A stretch of 64,000 nucleotides of DNA, taken from NCBI RefSeq assembly GCF_009688965.1, contig NZ_AP021875.1:6076001-6140000 (forward strand), given 5' to 3'. This DNA is from Desulfosarcina widdelii. Its GTDB lineage: Bacteria; Desulfobacterota; Desulfobacteria; Desulfobacterales; Desulfosarcinaceae. The notes below the pieces were generated by a model. It searched no databases. It was not told the origin of the DNA and saw only the letters and a program-made list of their open reading frames with translations. Both the position numbers and the translations under genes were made by a program. Shown here piece after piece: positions 42,297-52,145 of the stretch; within the stretch, counting starts at the first letter, position 1, and each line of letters starts with the position of its first letter.

Positions 42297-45086
42297 ATGT
42301 GGCAAAGGGCCAAGGATATTTTTACGATCATGCCCCAGGACGATTTCAAAAAAGAAGATCAACGCCCCGACCGTTCCCGGCGCACCCTACATCGCGACCT
42401 GATCGTAAGCATCGTACTGGTGGTGACGGTCGTCTTTTTCTTGGTGGCCGTCTTTGCCTACGGTTATCTGACTCACAAAGCCAAGGTCAAAAGCCGCGAA
42501 ACCATAGCGGAGTTCAGCGAATATCTGCACGACTCTTTAGAGCTTCCCATCTGGAACATCGACGAAGAGGGGATCGACAAGATCTGCAATTCGTTTTTCG
42601 AAAACGCCCTGGTGGCCAGGATGAAGGTAACCGACCACGAAGGAACGGTCTTTTTCGAAAAAGAACGCAGCGATACCAAAGCCATCATTGAATCGCGGAC
42701 AACCATCCTCCACGGCGAAGCGGTAGTCGGCTACCTCGAGATTGCGCTGAATTCCCAATTGTTCGTCGAACAGCAGCGCCACCTCATGTGGCTCAGCATT
42801 GCCGGACTGATCGCCGCCCTGTTGGTGCTGGTGGCTACGTTGCGCATTATATTGAAGGTATTTCTGATCTCTCCCCTGAACCAGTTGATTCAGCGGACCG
42901 AGCAGATTGCCCGGGGCGAATACGATTCTGTCGACCTGAAGGCGCCTCAGGCGGAGATCCGCACCATCGTTTCGCGTTTCAACACCATGGCCGATCGCAT
43001 CCAGCGTCGTGAGCGATCCTTGAAAAAAGTCAATCTGCGCCTGGAGATGGAGATCGAAAAACACCGCGATGCCCAGGCGGCCCTCTTAAACTCCCAGGAG
43101 GAGTTGCATTCGATCATCCGTTCCACACCTGATATCATCTTTCGACTGGACACCGTGAGTCGGTTTACCTTTGTCAGCGATGCCATCCGGCGATATGGCC
43201 TGATGCCCGAGGAACTGCTCGGCCGATCTATTCTGGACTTCGTGCACCCGGACGACGTGGATGCCGCCAGAAACCGAATCGACCAGCGCCAGACCGGCCG
43301 CAGCCTCAACCGGCTGGCCATCCGTGCCTTCGGTCAAACCTGTCTGGCGAACAAGGAAAGCGGGCAGATGTCCGAGCAGAATCCTGTATTTTTGATCGAT
43401 GCGGAAGGCCTTTATGTGTCCGGAGACGGGGGGATCAAAGTTTTTGTGGGCACCCAGGGGATTGCCAGGGATATCACCGAACAGCGGCAGATGGAGTCCG
43501 CCCGCCTGGAAAGCGAGGACCGCCTCCTGCTGGCACTGGACGTCAGCGGCGCAGGGATCTGGCAACTGGACCTCAAATCGGGTTCCATTATTGTGGACGA
43601 CCGCATTTACAACCTTTTGGGATACGAAGAGGCCGACCTGATCAATGGATTGCGATTGATGCGCGACAAGACCGATCCTGAAACCTGGGAAGCCATTCAA
43701 AGGAAATTCGGTCGTCACGTAGCCGGCATGGCGCCGATGTTCGATTATGAGTTCAACCTCCAGGCCAACGACGGGCAATGGAAGTGGTTTCACACCAAGG
43801 CCAAAGTGGTGCGGTTCGACAAAGACGGCCAACCGGAAACCATGGTAGGGATCATTATCGACACCAGCGACAAAAAAGAGTCCGAAGAGGAGCGGGAGCG
43901 CCTGGAACTGAAACTGCAACAGGCCCAGAAAATGGAGGCCATCGGTACCCTGGCCGGCGGCATCGCCCATGACTTCAACAATATTCTGGGTGCCATCTTA
44001 GGCTATGCCCAACTCACCCAGATGCAGACGGCAAGCGACCTCCGGGTGCAGGGGTATGTGGGCAACATCTTCAAGGCCAGCGAGCGGGCCAAAGGTCTGG
44101 TGGAACAGATTCTTACCTTTACGCGCCAGGGCAAGTCCCAGAAAATGCCTTCGGATATCTCCGTTGTGCTCAAGGAGGTGGTGAAACTGCTACGCGCCAC
44201 CATCCCCACCACCATTGAGATCATCCAGAATATTCCCTCCAACCTGGGCACCGTCATGGCGGACCAGACCCAGATCCATCAAGTGCTGATGAACCTTTGC
44301 ACCAACGCGGCCCACGCCATGGAGGCTCGGGGAGGGGAGTTGACCGTCACCCTGGAAAGCCATGTCGTGGAAGCCGGTGCCCAGGCCACCGATAAAGATC
44401 TGGCTCCCGGCCGTTATCTGAAGCTTTCGGTTGGCGATACCGGTACCGGCATGCAAAAAGCGGTGATCGATCGTATTTTCGACCCTTACTACACGACCAA
44501 GTCCCTGGGAGAGGGGACGGGCATGGGGCTGGCAACGGTGCATGGGATCGTCAACGACCATGGCGGCCGGATATTCGTCGAGAGTGTGCCCGGTGAAGGT
44601 TCGGTCTTTTCCGTTTTCTTTCCCGTCCTTGAAAACCCGACAGCATCGACGCCCAGTCCAACGCCGGAATACCCCAGGGGGAGTGAACGCATCCTGTTTG
44701 TCGATGACGAGGAACTCCTTGTCGAGGTCGGTGTGGAGATGCTCAAAGATCTCGGTTACGATGCCGTGGGCTTCACCCGACCGGCCGAGGCCCTTGACCT
44801 TTTTCTGGAACGACCGGATGAAATCGACCTGGTGATCACGGACATGACCATGCCCGGTATGACCGGAGATCAAATGGCCGTAGAAATGATGCAGCACCGG
44901 CCCGACATCCCCATCGTCATCTGCACCGGCTTCAGCAAGCGAATGACTGCAGTTCAGGCCACATCCACGGGGATCCGCGCGTTTTTAATGAAACCGGTCA
45001 CCGTCGAGGAGCTTTCCCGGACCATCCGCGAGGTGCTGGACGGAACTGAAGCTTCCATGCCGGAGGTTCATGGCGCCGAGGGGTAG
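42297..45086 (+). CDS. Hybrid sensor histidine kinase
   Basis: A 929-residue membrane kinase. Two helices (about 35-58 and 163-185) bracket a periplasmic sensor of about 100 residues, then HAMP (about 190-240) and two PAS domains (about 265-400 and 410-530). The HisKA H-box is GGIAHDFNNILGAI, with ATPase motifs NLCTNAAHAM, DTGTGM and GTGMGLATVHGI. A C-terminal receiver has Asp in VITDMTMPGMTG. The start could also be ATG 42330. The next plus-strand gene is a HEAT-REC protein, a possible partner. Confidence 0.92.
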   Translation: MWQRAKDIFTIMPQDDFKKEDQRPDRSRRTLHRDLIVSIVLVVTVVFFLVAVFAYGYLTHKAKVKSRETIAEFSEYLHDSLELPIWNIDEEGIDKICNSFFENALVARMKVTDHEGTVFFEKERSDTKAIIESRTTILHGEAVVGYLEIALNSQLFVEQQRHLMWLSIAGLIAALLVLVATLRIILKVFLISPLNQLIQRTEQIARGEYDSVDLKAPQAEIRTIVSRFNTMADRIQRRERSLKKVNLRLEMEIEKHRDAQAALLNSQEELHSIIRSTPDIIFRLDTVSRFTFVSDAIRRYGLMPEELLGRSILDFVHPDDVDAARNRIDQRQTGRSLNRLAIRAFGQTCLANKESGQMSEQNPVFLIDAEGLYVSGDGGIKVFVGTQGIARDITEQRQMESARLESEDRLLLALDVSGAGIWQLDLKSGSIIVDDRIYNLLGYEEADLINGLRLMRDKTDPETWEAIQRKFGRHVAGMAPMFDYEFNLQANDGQWKWFHTKAKVVRFDKDGQPETMVGIIIDTSDKKESEEERERLELKLQQAQKMEAIGTLAGGIAHDFNNILGAILGYAQLTQMQTASDLRVQGYVGNIFKASERAKGLVEQILTFTRQGKSQKMPSDISVVLKEVVKLLRATIPTTIEIIQNIPSNLGTVMADQTQIHQVLMNLCTNAAHAMEARGGELTVTLESHVVEAGAQATDKDLAPGRYLKLSVGDTGTGMQKAVIDRIFDPYYTTKSLGEGTGMGLATVHGIVNDHGGRIFVESVPGEGSVFSVFFPVLENPTASTPSPTPEYPRGSERILFVDDEELLVEVGVEMLKDLGYDAVGFTRPAEALDLFLERPDEIDLVITDMTMPGMTGDQMAVEMMQHRPDIPIVICTGFSKRMTAVQATSTGIRAFLMKPVTVEELSRTIREVLDGTEASMPEVHGAEG

Positions 45087-45103
45087 AAAGCGAACCGCCC
45101 TTT

Positions 45104-46181
45104 TCATTCGCCCAGGGCCAATTCCAGAACGTCCAGAAATTTGTGGTTGGCCTTGTGAAGGGGAAGGTCGGAAAGTGTTCCGAAGGATATCCAGCGGTGG
45201 CTCCGGGCACTGTTGAGCCGCACCCGTCCGGCCGAATACCGGCACAAAAAGACGTCACCGGTGAGCTTGAAGTGGGTGTAGGCATGTCGAATCCGCGTCA
45301 ACTGACGCTCCATGGAAACGGTCAGTCCGGTTTCCGCCTTAAGCTTCTTTTCAAAATCCTCTGCCACCGTTGGCCTGCCGTCTGCAGGGATGGCTGGAAA
45401 TTCCCATAGTCCGCCCAAAAATCCTTCCAACTGACGCTGTACCACCAGCATTTTTCCCTTTTTCAGGATCACGGCGATGGCCAGACGACGATGGGGAACC
45501 GTTCGAGAGGGATCGCGTTTTGGATAATTGGCCGTGCGGCCGTTTTGATATGCGCGGCAACCCTCGGCCAGCGGGCAGCCGCCGCAGTCTGGGTTTTTCG
45601 GCCGGCAGACCAGAGCCCCCAGTTCCATGATCGCCTGGTTGTAATCTGCCGGCCGTTTCGGGGCTGATCAATTCCCCGGCCGGTTCCTGGAAAGCCTTGT
45701 GTGATCCGCTGCGGTTCACGGGAAAATCGATTTCCAGCAATCTGGACAGCACCCGCTTGACATTGCCGTCCACCACGGGAAGCGCCTGATTAAAAGAGAT
45801 GCTCAGGACAGCGGCGGCGATGTAATCCCCCACACCGGGCAGGGATCGAAAATCGGAAGGATCGTCGGGTACGGCCCCCTTGAAGCGGTCCACCACGATG
45901 CCGGCGGCACGATGCAGATTACGGGCCCGGGAATAGTAGCCCAGCCCTTCCCAAAGCTTGAGCACTTCCTGAAGGTCGGCTTGGGCCAGCAGGTTCACGG
46001 TGGGGAAACGTTTCATGAAACGAAGATAATAGGCAATAGCCGTGTCCACCCGGGTCTGCTGAAGCATCACTTCGGACACCCATATGGCATAAGGGTCCGA
46101 TGTCTCCCGCCAGGGCAGACGGCGTCGGTGAGCGGTGTACCAGGAGAGCAGCCGTCGGCGAATGATTTGCTTGTCCATCAA
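45104..46181 (-). pseudogene. mutY: A/G-specific adenine glycosylase MutY, frameshifted
   Basis: The gene reads as two frames. The first part (46181 to about 45664) has the HhH-GPD core: LQQTRVDTAIAYYLRFMKRFP, LWEGLGYYSRARNL and SLPGVGDYIAAAVLS with the catalytic Asp in VVDGNVKRVLSR. The second (about 45660 to 45104) continues with YNQAIMELGALVC, the 4Fe-4S motif C-x6-C-x2-C-x5-C and a NUDIX-like 8-oxoG recognition domain. Removing one base from the four-G run at 45660-45663 (plus strand) would restore ISPKRPADYNQAIMELG. All motifs are intact, so a sequencing error or very recent mutation is likely. Confidence 0.88.
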
Positions 46182-46441
46182 AGGTCATCCCCATTGTCGA
46201 GGTAATAGCCAGGGTGCGGATGGTGCACAGAGATCGAGATTTTCAGGGACCCGTCAATATTGGGGGTTAAGTATCGAGCCAAAATGGCGATATACTACTT
46301 GTACCCTTTTGTACCCGCATTTACCTCAATATAATCTCAATTATGGTCGTGTCGACATTCAGGTCGCATCGGCCCCGTAGTGCAGGGCATCAGTCATCGT
46401 GTCTTTAAACTGTTGCCTTCGGAAAGGATGGAATATCGCCC

Positions 46442-48079
46442 ATGCCGGAGATAAACGCCGCCGATTTCATAGAAGAACTGCGTTTCGATATCCGTGAAAA
46501 AGATATGATCAAGGCCAAGCTGGTCCTGTCAAAAATCGGGGTCGTGGAAGAGCCTGTTCGCAAAATGGCCCTTTTCGAACTAAACCGGGCCGACGACAAC
46601 TTTGCCATTCCCCTGATCGTCAACCTGATTGCCGAACAACGGGACCTGTCCCAGTCCTACCCCCAGTTGAAAGAGATCCTGTACGCCAAAGCACTCTACA
46701 ATCCGGAACTGTTGCTCTCCATGCTCACCCGTGAAAACAAGCGGGAAAATCGGACCGTCCTGGTGGAGGTGGCTGGGGAAATCCGCCTTGAAGGCGCCGC
46801 CTCCCAGCTTTTGGGCATCCTCAACGAAGATGAGGATGAGATGATCATCAAGGCCGTGATCGGCGCGTTGGGGCTTATCGGCGAGTCCGGGGCGACCACC
46901 GCCATATCGGAGTATCTCTATTCGGGGAGCCTGGAGTTGACCATCGCCGCGATTTACGCCCTGGGAGGGCTGGCTACTCCCACGGCCTTTCAGCGGCTGG
47001 CGGAAAAGCTGGGGGCCGATCCGGATCTGGACATCATGATTCTGGACGTATTCGCCACCGACCAGAGTCCCGAAGCCATCGAACGGCTCAACGAGGGCCT
47101 CTCCTCCCATTTCGCCCATCTGCGCAACGCCGCCAAGCAGCGCCTGCGGGACATGGGCGGCAAAGCGGTTCCCATACTGATCGACAACCTGCACCACGAC
47201 GATCCGGATCTTCTTATCCATACCCTCAACGTGCTGGGCGAAACCGGTGACGAAAGCGCTATCGTACCCATTCGCAAGCTGCTGCACAACGAGCCCAAGG
47301 ACGCCAATGTGCGCTTCGCCGCTTACGAAGCATTGGGGATGCTGCCGGTCGAAAAGGGGGCGTTTGCCCTGGCCCAGGGACTGTCCGACCCGGTGGAAAA
47401 CGTCCGAGCGGCCGCGGCTGCAGCCATCGACCGCAACTACAGCACCATGCTGGCGGCCGGGTTAAAAAACATGATTCGGTCCGGCGATGAAGAAACCCGG
47501 CAGCTTGTCGAGACCGTGCTCAATTCCGGTTGCGAAACAATTTTCCTGGATCTTGTCGAAGAGGAGACGTTTCGAACCAGCGCGGTGGACTTCCTCAGCA
47601 GTCGGGCACATCCCGATGTACGCACTCACTTTGCCGAGCTGATGGAGAAAAACGGCCTGGGCGACCTGTCGGGCCAGGTGGCCGATCAGGCCCGTGAAGA
47701 AACCGTCGCGTCTCTGAAGGTGTTCGCCGTGGATGATTCCAAGATGATCTTAAACATCTATCGCAGCATCCTGCACAGCCTGGGATGCGAATCGACCCTG
47801 TTCGAGTTCCCGGCCGAAGCCCTGCAGGCGATTAAGGACGATCCTCCCGACTTCATCTTTACCGACCTGAACATGCCCCATATCAACGGTATCGAGCTGA
47901 TCCGGGAGGTGCGCTCGCAGTTCGACAAAGACACCCTGCCGATTGCCATGGTGACGACCCAGAACGAAAGCCAGGACAACCAGGCCGCCTACGATGCTGG
48001 CGTCAATGCCATTTTGAACAAGCCTTTTACCGCCGAGGACCTCGGCAAGGTGTTAAAGGAATTGGGCAAGATGACATGA
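46442..48079 (+). CDS. HEAT-repeat protein fused to a receiver domain
   Basis: A 545-residue protein. About 400 residues of HEAT-like helical repeats (for example AVIGALGLIGESGATTAISEYL, HTLNVLGETGDESAIVPIRKLL, YEALGMLPVEKGAFALAQGL) lead to a C-terminal receiver domain (about 425-545) with acceptor Asp in FIFTDLNMPHING and Lys in LNKPF. The receiver at the C-terminus suggests phosphorylation alters the scaffold. No output domain is present. The upstream hybrid kinase is a possible phosphodonor (inference). Confidence 0.88.
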   Translation: MPEINAADFIEELRFDIREKDMIKAKLVLSKIGVVEEPVRKMALFELNRADDNFAIPLIVNLIAEQRDLSQSYPQLKEILYAKALYNPELLLSMLTRENKRENRTVLVEVAGEIRLEGAASQLLGILNEDEDEMIIKAVIGALGLIGESGATTAISEYLYSGSLELTIAAIYALGGLATPTAFQRLAEKLGADPDLDIMILDVFATDQSPEAIERLNEGLSSHFAHLRNAAKQRLRDMGGKAVPILIDNLHHDDPDLLIHTLNVLGETGDESAIVPIRKLLHNEPKDANVRFAAYEALGMLPVEKGAFALAQGLSDPVENVRAAAAAAIDRNYSTMLAAGLKNMIRSGDEETRQLVETVLNSGCETIFLDLVEEETFRTSAVDFLSSRAHPDVRTHFAELMEKNGLGDLSGQVADQAREETVASLKVFAVDDSKMILNIYRSILHSLGCESTLFEFPAEALQAIKDDPPDFIFTDLNMPHINGIELIREVRSQFDKDTLPIAMVTTQNESQDNQAAYDAGVNAILNKPFTAEDLGKVLKELGKMT

Positions 48080-48135
48080 AAAAGACCCTGTAACGGCTTA
48101 TGCGTTCGCTGTTTGTGACGGTAGGGTTTTTCTTC

Positions 48136-49084
48136 TCAGATGACCCATACGGCCAGTTCGTTGGCCAGTCTGAGCACCTGGTCACTCACCCGGCCGATGA
48201 AAAATTCGTCGATGAAGGTGATCAGTCCGCGGCGGCCAACCACCACACTTCCGAAATTGTTTTCCTCGGCTTGCCGAACGATGTGGGTCGCTCTGTCCCG
48301 TCCCACGGTATGAATTCTCAAAGACAGCCGTTCCGAGGGAACGCCTTCCTCCAAGAGACGGGTTCGGGCTTCCTCCAATTGTTCGCCAATCTTCTCCTTC
48401 CCGATGACGATCCGACTGGTGCAGTTGTCTATTTTGAAATAGGGATCCTCTCCCGGCCAGAATTTCTTTTTGCTGTCAATCATGCTGTAAAGCTGAAGAT
48501 GGTTGTCCGACTTGCCCACCAGGGCGCCGACGCAGACCACGCCCTTCATGGCTCCATGGGTGCCGTCGAAGGCCACCAGAAAGTGTTTGGCCTCGGGGTT
48601 GCCGCCCACCACGACGATGGGAATATGCTTGATCTTGGTTACCAGTTTCATGGCCGTGCTTTTGACCAGCCAGTCCTTGAACCGGCTCCATCCAGTGCGC
48701 CCGACGACAATGGCGTGGTATCCCTCATAACTTTCTTTGAGAATGTCCTCGGTGACGCCCAGGTTTTTGGATGGTGTTTTAACCGTTATCGCGGAATCGG
48801 AAAATCCTTTTTGCCTGAAGTACGCCCGGGCGCTGTCCATTACGCTGGCAATGTCCTGTTTCTGTTCGGTGGCCCATCGTTTCAGCCCGGTCACCCGAGT
48901 TTTGTAGTGGGGATAGGCGTCCAGGTCGGAAAAGAGTTCGAACAATTGGGCCTGCACATGAAACAGGACGATTCGGGTTCGGTCCGGCGGAAAAAACGCG
49001 GGCTGCGTAACGGATGGCCCGCAGGGACTGCTCGCTGCCGTCAACTGCCACGAGAACTTTATGCAACGGAGTACTTTCCTGCAC
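48136..49084 (-). pseudogene. Tandem universal stress protein (UspA), frameshifted
   Basis: Two UspA domains, about 315 residues once joined. The start is in one frame (HKVLVAVDGSEQSLRAIRYAARVF); the rest continues in another (PPDRTRIVLFHVQAQLFEL onward). The switch falls on a run of six A on the plus strand (48991-48996). With five, the frame reads AARVFPPDRTRIVLF. Domain 1 ends with AIVVGRTGWSRFKDWLVKSTAMKLV and domain 2 with SVVVGRRGLITFIDEFFIGRVSDQVLRLA. A homopolymer error, phase variation or true decay are all possible. Confidence 0.85.
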
Positions 49085-49311
49085 GCATAACCTCCTGATT
49101 GAAAGGGTTTACAAGGGTCTTCACCCCGGGGCGGTCAATCCATCTATATTAAAGATATTATCGTTTCGACAACCGCCCGTCAATATCGTAAACTGCTCCA
49201 GTGTTTAATTGACATCTGGCATTGATTCGTTCATGAGAAATGGCTTCCGGGTGGCCATTCGACTGGAATTCGATTCAAATACGGTTGCCTTATGAAAGTG
49301 AATTTTGGATC

Positions 49312-49340
49312 TTGACATTCCAGATGGAAACATTCATAAT
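49312..49340 (+). promoter_or_regulatory. rnf operon sigma-70 promoter
   Basis: TTGACA (49312-49317) and CATAAT (49335-49340) are 17 bp apart. The expected start near 49347 gives a leader of about 110 bases before rnfC. Confidence 0.65.
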
Positions 49341-49372
49341 TTTTCGGTTAGTTGGAATCGGATTCGTTATGG

Positions 49373-49399
49373 AAAAGATTTCCCCTGGGAAATCTTTTT
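49373..49399 (+). terminator. Terminator-like hairpin in the rnfC leader
   Basis: AAAAGATTTCC (49373-49383) pairs with GGAAATCTTTT (49388-49398), and the T run ends the stem. It lies between the promoter at 49312 and the rnfC ATG at 49456, so it could attenuate the operon. Confidence 0.65.
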
Positions 49400-49455
49400 G
49401 TATTTGGGACGGTTAAAATGAAGGTCACAAAAAAAATGAAATTCATGGTGTCGCC

Positions 49456-50820
49456 ATGGGGTTGAAACTCAAGGGATATGACGGCAACGGCACCTTCGCC
49501 CATGGCGTCCATCCGCCGGGCCGCAAGGGACTGGCAAAGGATGCACCCATCCGGGTGATGCCCACACCGGGTTCGGTGGTACTCTCCCTGCATCAGAATA
49601 TCGGAGGGCCGTGCGAACCGGTCGTCAAACCGCGTCAGAAAGTTGGCTGGGGTGAGTTGATCGGCAAGGGCACCTCATTCGTATCCACAACGCTGCACGC
49701 GTCGGTTCCCGGTGTGGTCCAGCGTTCCATGCGCACCACCCTGGCAAATGGCCGGCACATGGACACCTTGCCGATCAAAACCGATGGAGAGATGCCGTCG
49801 GACCGGGCGTTGTGGGACGAAATTTTCGGAGGCAGTTGGCCGACCACCGGCCTGGATGCCTACGATCCGGTCCAGATCAGCCGGGATATCAGCGATGCCG
49901 GTCTGGTGGGGCTTGGGGGCGCGGCCTTTCCCACCCACGTGAAAATTTCCCCCAACGACAAAAAGCCGGTTCACACTCTGGTTGTCAACGGCTGCGAGTG
50001 CGAGCCGTATCTTACCTCCGACTACCGGCTGATGCTTGAAGCGCCGGCTCCCATCGTCACCGGCGCCCTGCTGGCGGCGCGTAGTGTGGGCGCCGAGCGC
50101 ATCGTCATCGGCATCGAAGACAACAAGATGCCGGCGGTGGAGGCCATGAGAAAAGCGGCCGATGGCACCGGCATTCAGGTGGCGGTCGTAAAAACTAAAT
50201 ATCCCCAGGGCAGTGAGAAGCATTTGATCTACGCAGTGCTCAAGCGTCCGGTTCCTCTGGGGGGCCTGCCTGCCGATGTGGGTGTGGCCATCAGCAATGT
50301 GGCGACCATGGCGGCCGTGGCCCGGGCCGTGATTCACAAGAAGCCGTTGACCCATCGGGTGATCAGCGTTACCGGCGGAGGGATTGCCAATCCTTCCAAT
50401 GTACTGGCTCCCATCGGGATTTCCTTCGGTTCCCTCATCGAGTTTTGCGGCGGCTTGACACCCGATGCCGCCCGCCTGGTAGCCGGGGGCCCCATGATGG
50501 GGTTTGCCTTTTCCAACCCCGATACACCGGTTACAAAGGGTGCCGGTGGCCTCACCGTGATGTCGAAAGAGGAGGTCAAAGCCGGTGAAGAGAGCGCCTG
50601 TGTCCGTTGCGGCAAATGCGTGGACGCCTGTCCCATGAATCTGGTGCCGACCAAGATCGCCCTGGCATCCCGGCATCAGGACATCGCCTTGTCCCGGCGA
50701 TACAACATCATGGCCTGTTTCGAATGCGGTTCCTGTGCATACACCTGCCCGGCCCACATTCCACTGGTCCAACTGATTCGGGCCGGCAAGGCCCGACTCG
50801 TGGCCGCAGACCGGGGTTAA
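49456..50820 (+). CDS. rnfC: Rnf complex subunit RnfC
   Basis: A 454-residue peripheral subunit that passes electrons between NADH and the rest of Rnf. The N-terminal HGVHPPGRKGLAKDAPI, the flavin/NADH-binding region with GLVGLGGAAFPTHVK and NGCECEPYLTSD, and two 4Fe-4S motifs near the C-terminus (CVRCGKCVDACP, CFECGSCAYTCP) are all present. It opens rnfCDGEAB; rnfD begins eleven bases after its stop. Confidence 0.96.
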   Translation: MGLKLKGYDGNGTFAHGVHPPGRKGLAKDAPIRVMPTPGSVVLSLHQNIGGPCEPVVKPRQKVGWGELIGKGTSFVSTTLHASVPGVVQRSMRTTLANGRHMDTLPIKTDGEMPSDRALWDEIFGGSWPTTGLDAYDPVQISRDISDAGLVGLGGAAFPTHVKISPNDKKPVHTLVVNGCECEPYLTSDYRLMLEAPAPIVTGALLAARSVGAERIVIGIEDNKMPAVEAMRKAADGTGIQVAVVKTKYPQGSEKHLIYAVLKRPVPLGGLPADVGVAISNVATMAAVARAVIHKKPLTHRVISVTGGGIANPSNVLAPIGISFGSLIEFCGGLTPDAARLVAGGPMMGFAFSNPDTPVTKGAGGLTVMSKEEVKAGEESACVRCGKCVDACPMNLVPTKIALASRHQDIALSRRYNIMACFECGSCAYTCPAHIPLVQLIRAGKARLVAADRG

Positions 50821-50830
50821 GGGAAGGACA

Positions 50831-51841
50831 ATGGAGAAAAAAAAGAATATGCAGGAAATAACCTCCCCCGCCACCGATCCGAACGAACCGGCTGCGCCGG
50901 TGATTCACGTGTCCCCTTCTCCCCATCTGGCCCAGTCGGCATCCAGCACCAGGCGGATGATGGTGGATGTGCTGATCGCCCTGGCACCGGTGGTGGCAAT
51001 GTCCCTGTTCGTTTTTCGGGGATACGCCCTTTTTCAGTTGGCCGTCTGCATCGCCGGGGCGCTGGCGGCGGAACTGCTTTTCGTCAAGATGCGCGGCCGT
51101 GTGACGACCTTAAAAGATTGCTCGGCCATCGTTACCGGCGTGATTCTGGCCATGTCACTGCCCGGTACGGCCCCCTGGTACGTGGGTGCGATTGCCGCCT
51201 TCGTTGCCATCGGTATCGGAAAGGTCATTTTCGGTGGTCTGGGCATGAACCTGTTTAATCCGGCCATGGTGGGCCGGGCCTTCGTAATGATTTCTTTTGC
51301 CGGGGCCCTGGCCGCATCGGGATTCGAGGACGTTCAGAGCGCCGTGGACGCCATATCCCAGGCTACCCCCATGAACGCTTACAAGATGAACGGCGTGGTC
51401 ACCCCGCTGGCAGCGCTTTTCTGGGGGACTACCAATGGCAGCCTGGGGGAAACCAGCGCCCTGGCCTGCATCCTGGGTGGGCTATACCTGATCGTCCGGC
51501 GGACGGCTTCCTGGGAAATCCCGGCGGGATTGCTGCTGGCGGTGGCGGTGATCGGCGGCCTGGCGGATGTGATCGGGCCGGCTGACGGCTGGACGGTGGT
51601 GCACCACATTCTGGGCGGTTCCGTGCTTTTCGGGGCTTTCTTCATTGCCACGGACCCGGTGACCAGCCCCCTGACGCCCAAAGGCAAATTTGTATTCGGA
51701 CTGGGGACCGGCATTTTGATCATGATTCTGCGGCTTTTTTCCGGATATCCGGAAGGTGTGATGTTCGCCGTGCTGTTTATGAACGCATTGACGCCGCTGA
51801 TTAACCGGTGGAGTATACCCACTCCTTTTGGTGCCAATTAA
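50831..51841 (+). CDS. rnfD: Rnf complex subunit RnfD
   Basis: A 336-residue membrane subunit with about nine or ten helices. The covalent-FMN motif region is in GVVTPLAALFWGTTNGSLGETSALA, where the Thr of S/TGAT-like sequence differs from the textbook form. ILGGSVLFGAFFIATDPVTSPLTPKGKF is the conserved late segment shared with NqrB. A palindromic repeat of the dispersed family follows in the gap before rnfG. Confidence 0.94.
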   Translation: MEKKKNMQEITSPATDPNEPAAPVIHVSPSPHLAQSASSTRRMMVDVLIALAPVVAMSLFVFRGYALFQLAVCIAGALAAELLFVKMRGRVTTLKDCSAIVTGVILAMSLPGTAPWYVGAIAAFVAIGIGKVIFGGLGMNLFNPAMVGRAFVMISFAGALAASGFEDVQSAVDAISQATPMNAYKMNGVVTPLAALFWGTTNGSLGETSALACILGGLYLIVRRTASWEIPAGLLLAVAVIGGLADVIGPADGWTVVHHILGGSVLFGAFFIATDPVTSPLTPKGKFVFGLGTGILIMILRLFSGYPEGVMFAVLFMNALTPLINRWSIPTPFGAN

Positions 51842-52145
51842 TGATGCGTGTCCGTTCATAAATGGCCAATTTGCCCAATATCGGTGTTGTGCCTGAAATT
51901 TGATCTTCGGAATATCATCCATATGCCTGCGGTCAAATTTCTCGCGCGCCTTGATTTCGACCAAATTTGCCTATTTCTGGACGAACACGCCTGTATGGAT
52001 GGGATTCTGCGTTTTGATCCTAAACAAAGGCTACTTCATTCAGGCTTGTAAGCAGCCTTAAGGGTTTGAGAGTTTGACCATCGTTGGAGCGGCTTCCAGC
52101 CGCGATCATATATTGTCTTGGTTTTGAGCGGGGCAAGGATTGCTT
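51842..52145. other. Long gap inside the rnf operon
   Basis: 304 bp between rnfD and rnfG, where most operons have little spacing. The dispersed element copy B takes up 51846-51990. No gene was recognised in the rest. Confidence 0.7.
51846..51990. repeat. Dispersed palindromic element, subfamily 1 copy B
   Basis: 145 bp matching copy A (25000-25130) in its interior. Its outer arms differ from those of copy A but are still complementary to each other: GCGTGTCCGT at the left against ACGAACACGC at the right, with AAAT/ATTT inside. It lies between rnfD and rnfG. Confidence 0.8.

Larger units (their letters stand above)
49085..49455. other. Divergent region with rnf promoter and leader terminator
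   Basis: 371 bp between the UspA gene and rnfC, without a protein gene. It holds a sigma-70 promoter (49312-49340) and an intrinsic-terminator hairpin (49373-49399) in the leader of rnfC. Confidence 0.6.

Noticed and set aside
46299..46316. Two TTGTACCC copies ten bases apart upstream of the HEAT-REC gene
   Set aside because: One helical turn of spacing could suit a regulator, but the repeat is short, has no promoter context I can define, and was not seen elsewhere.
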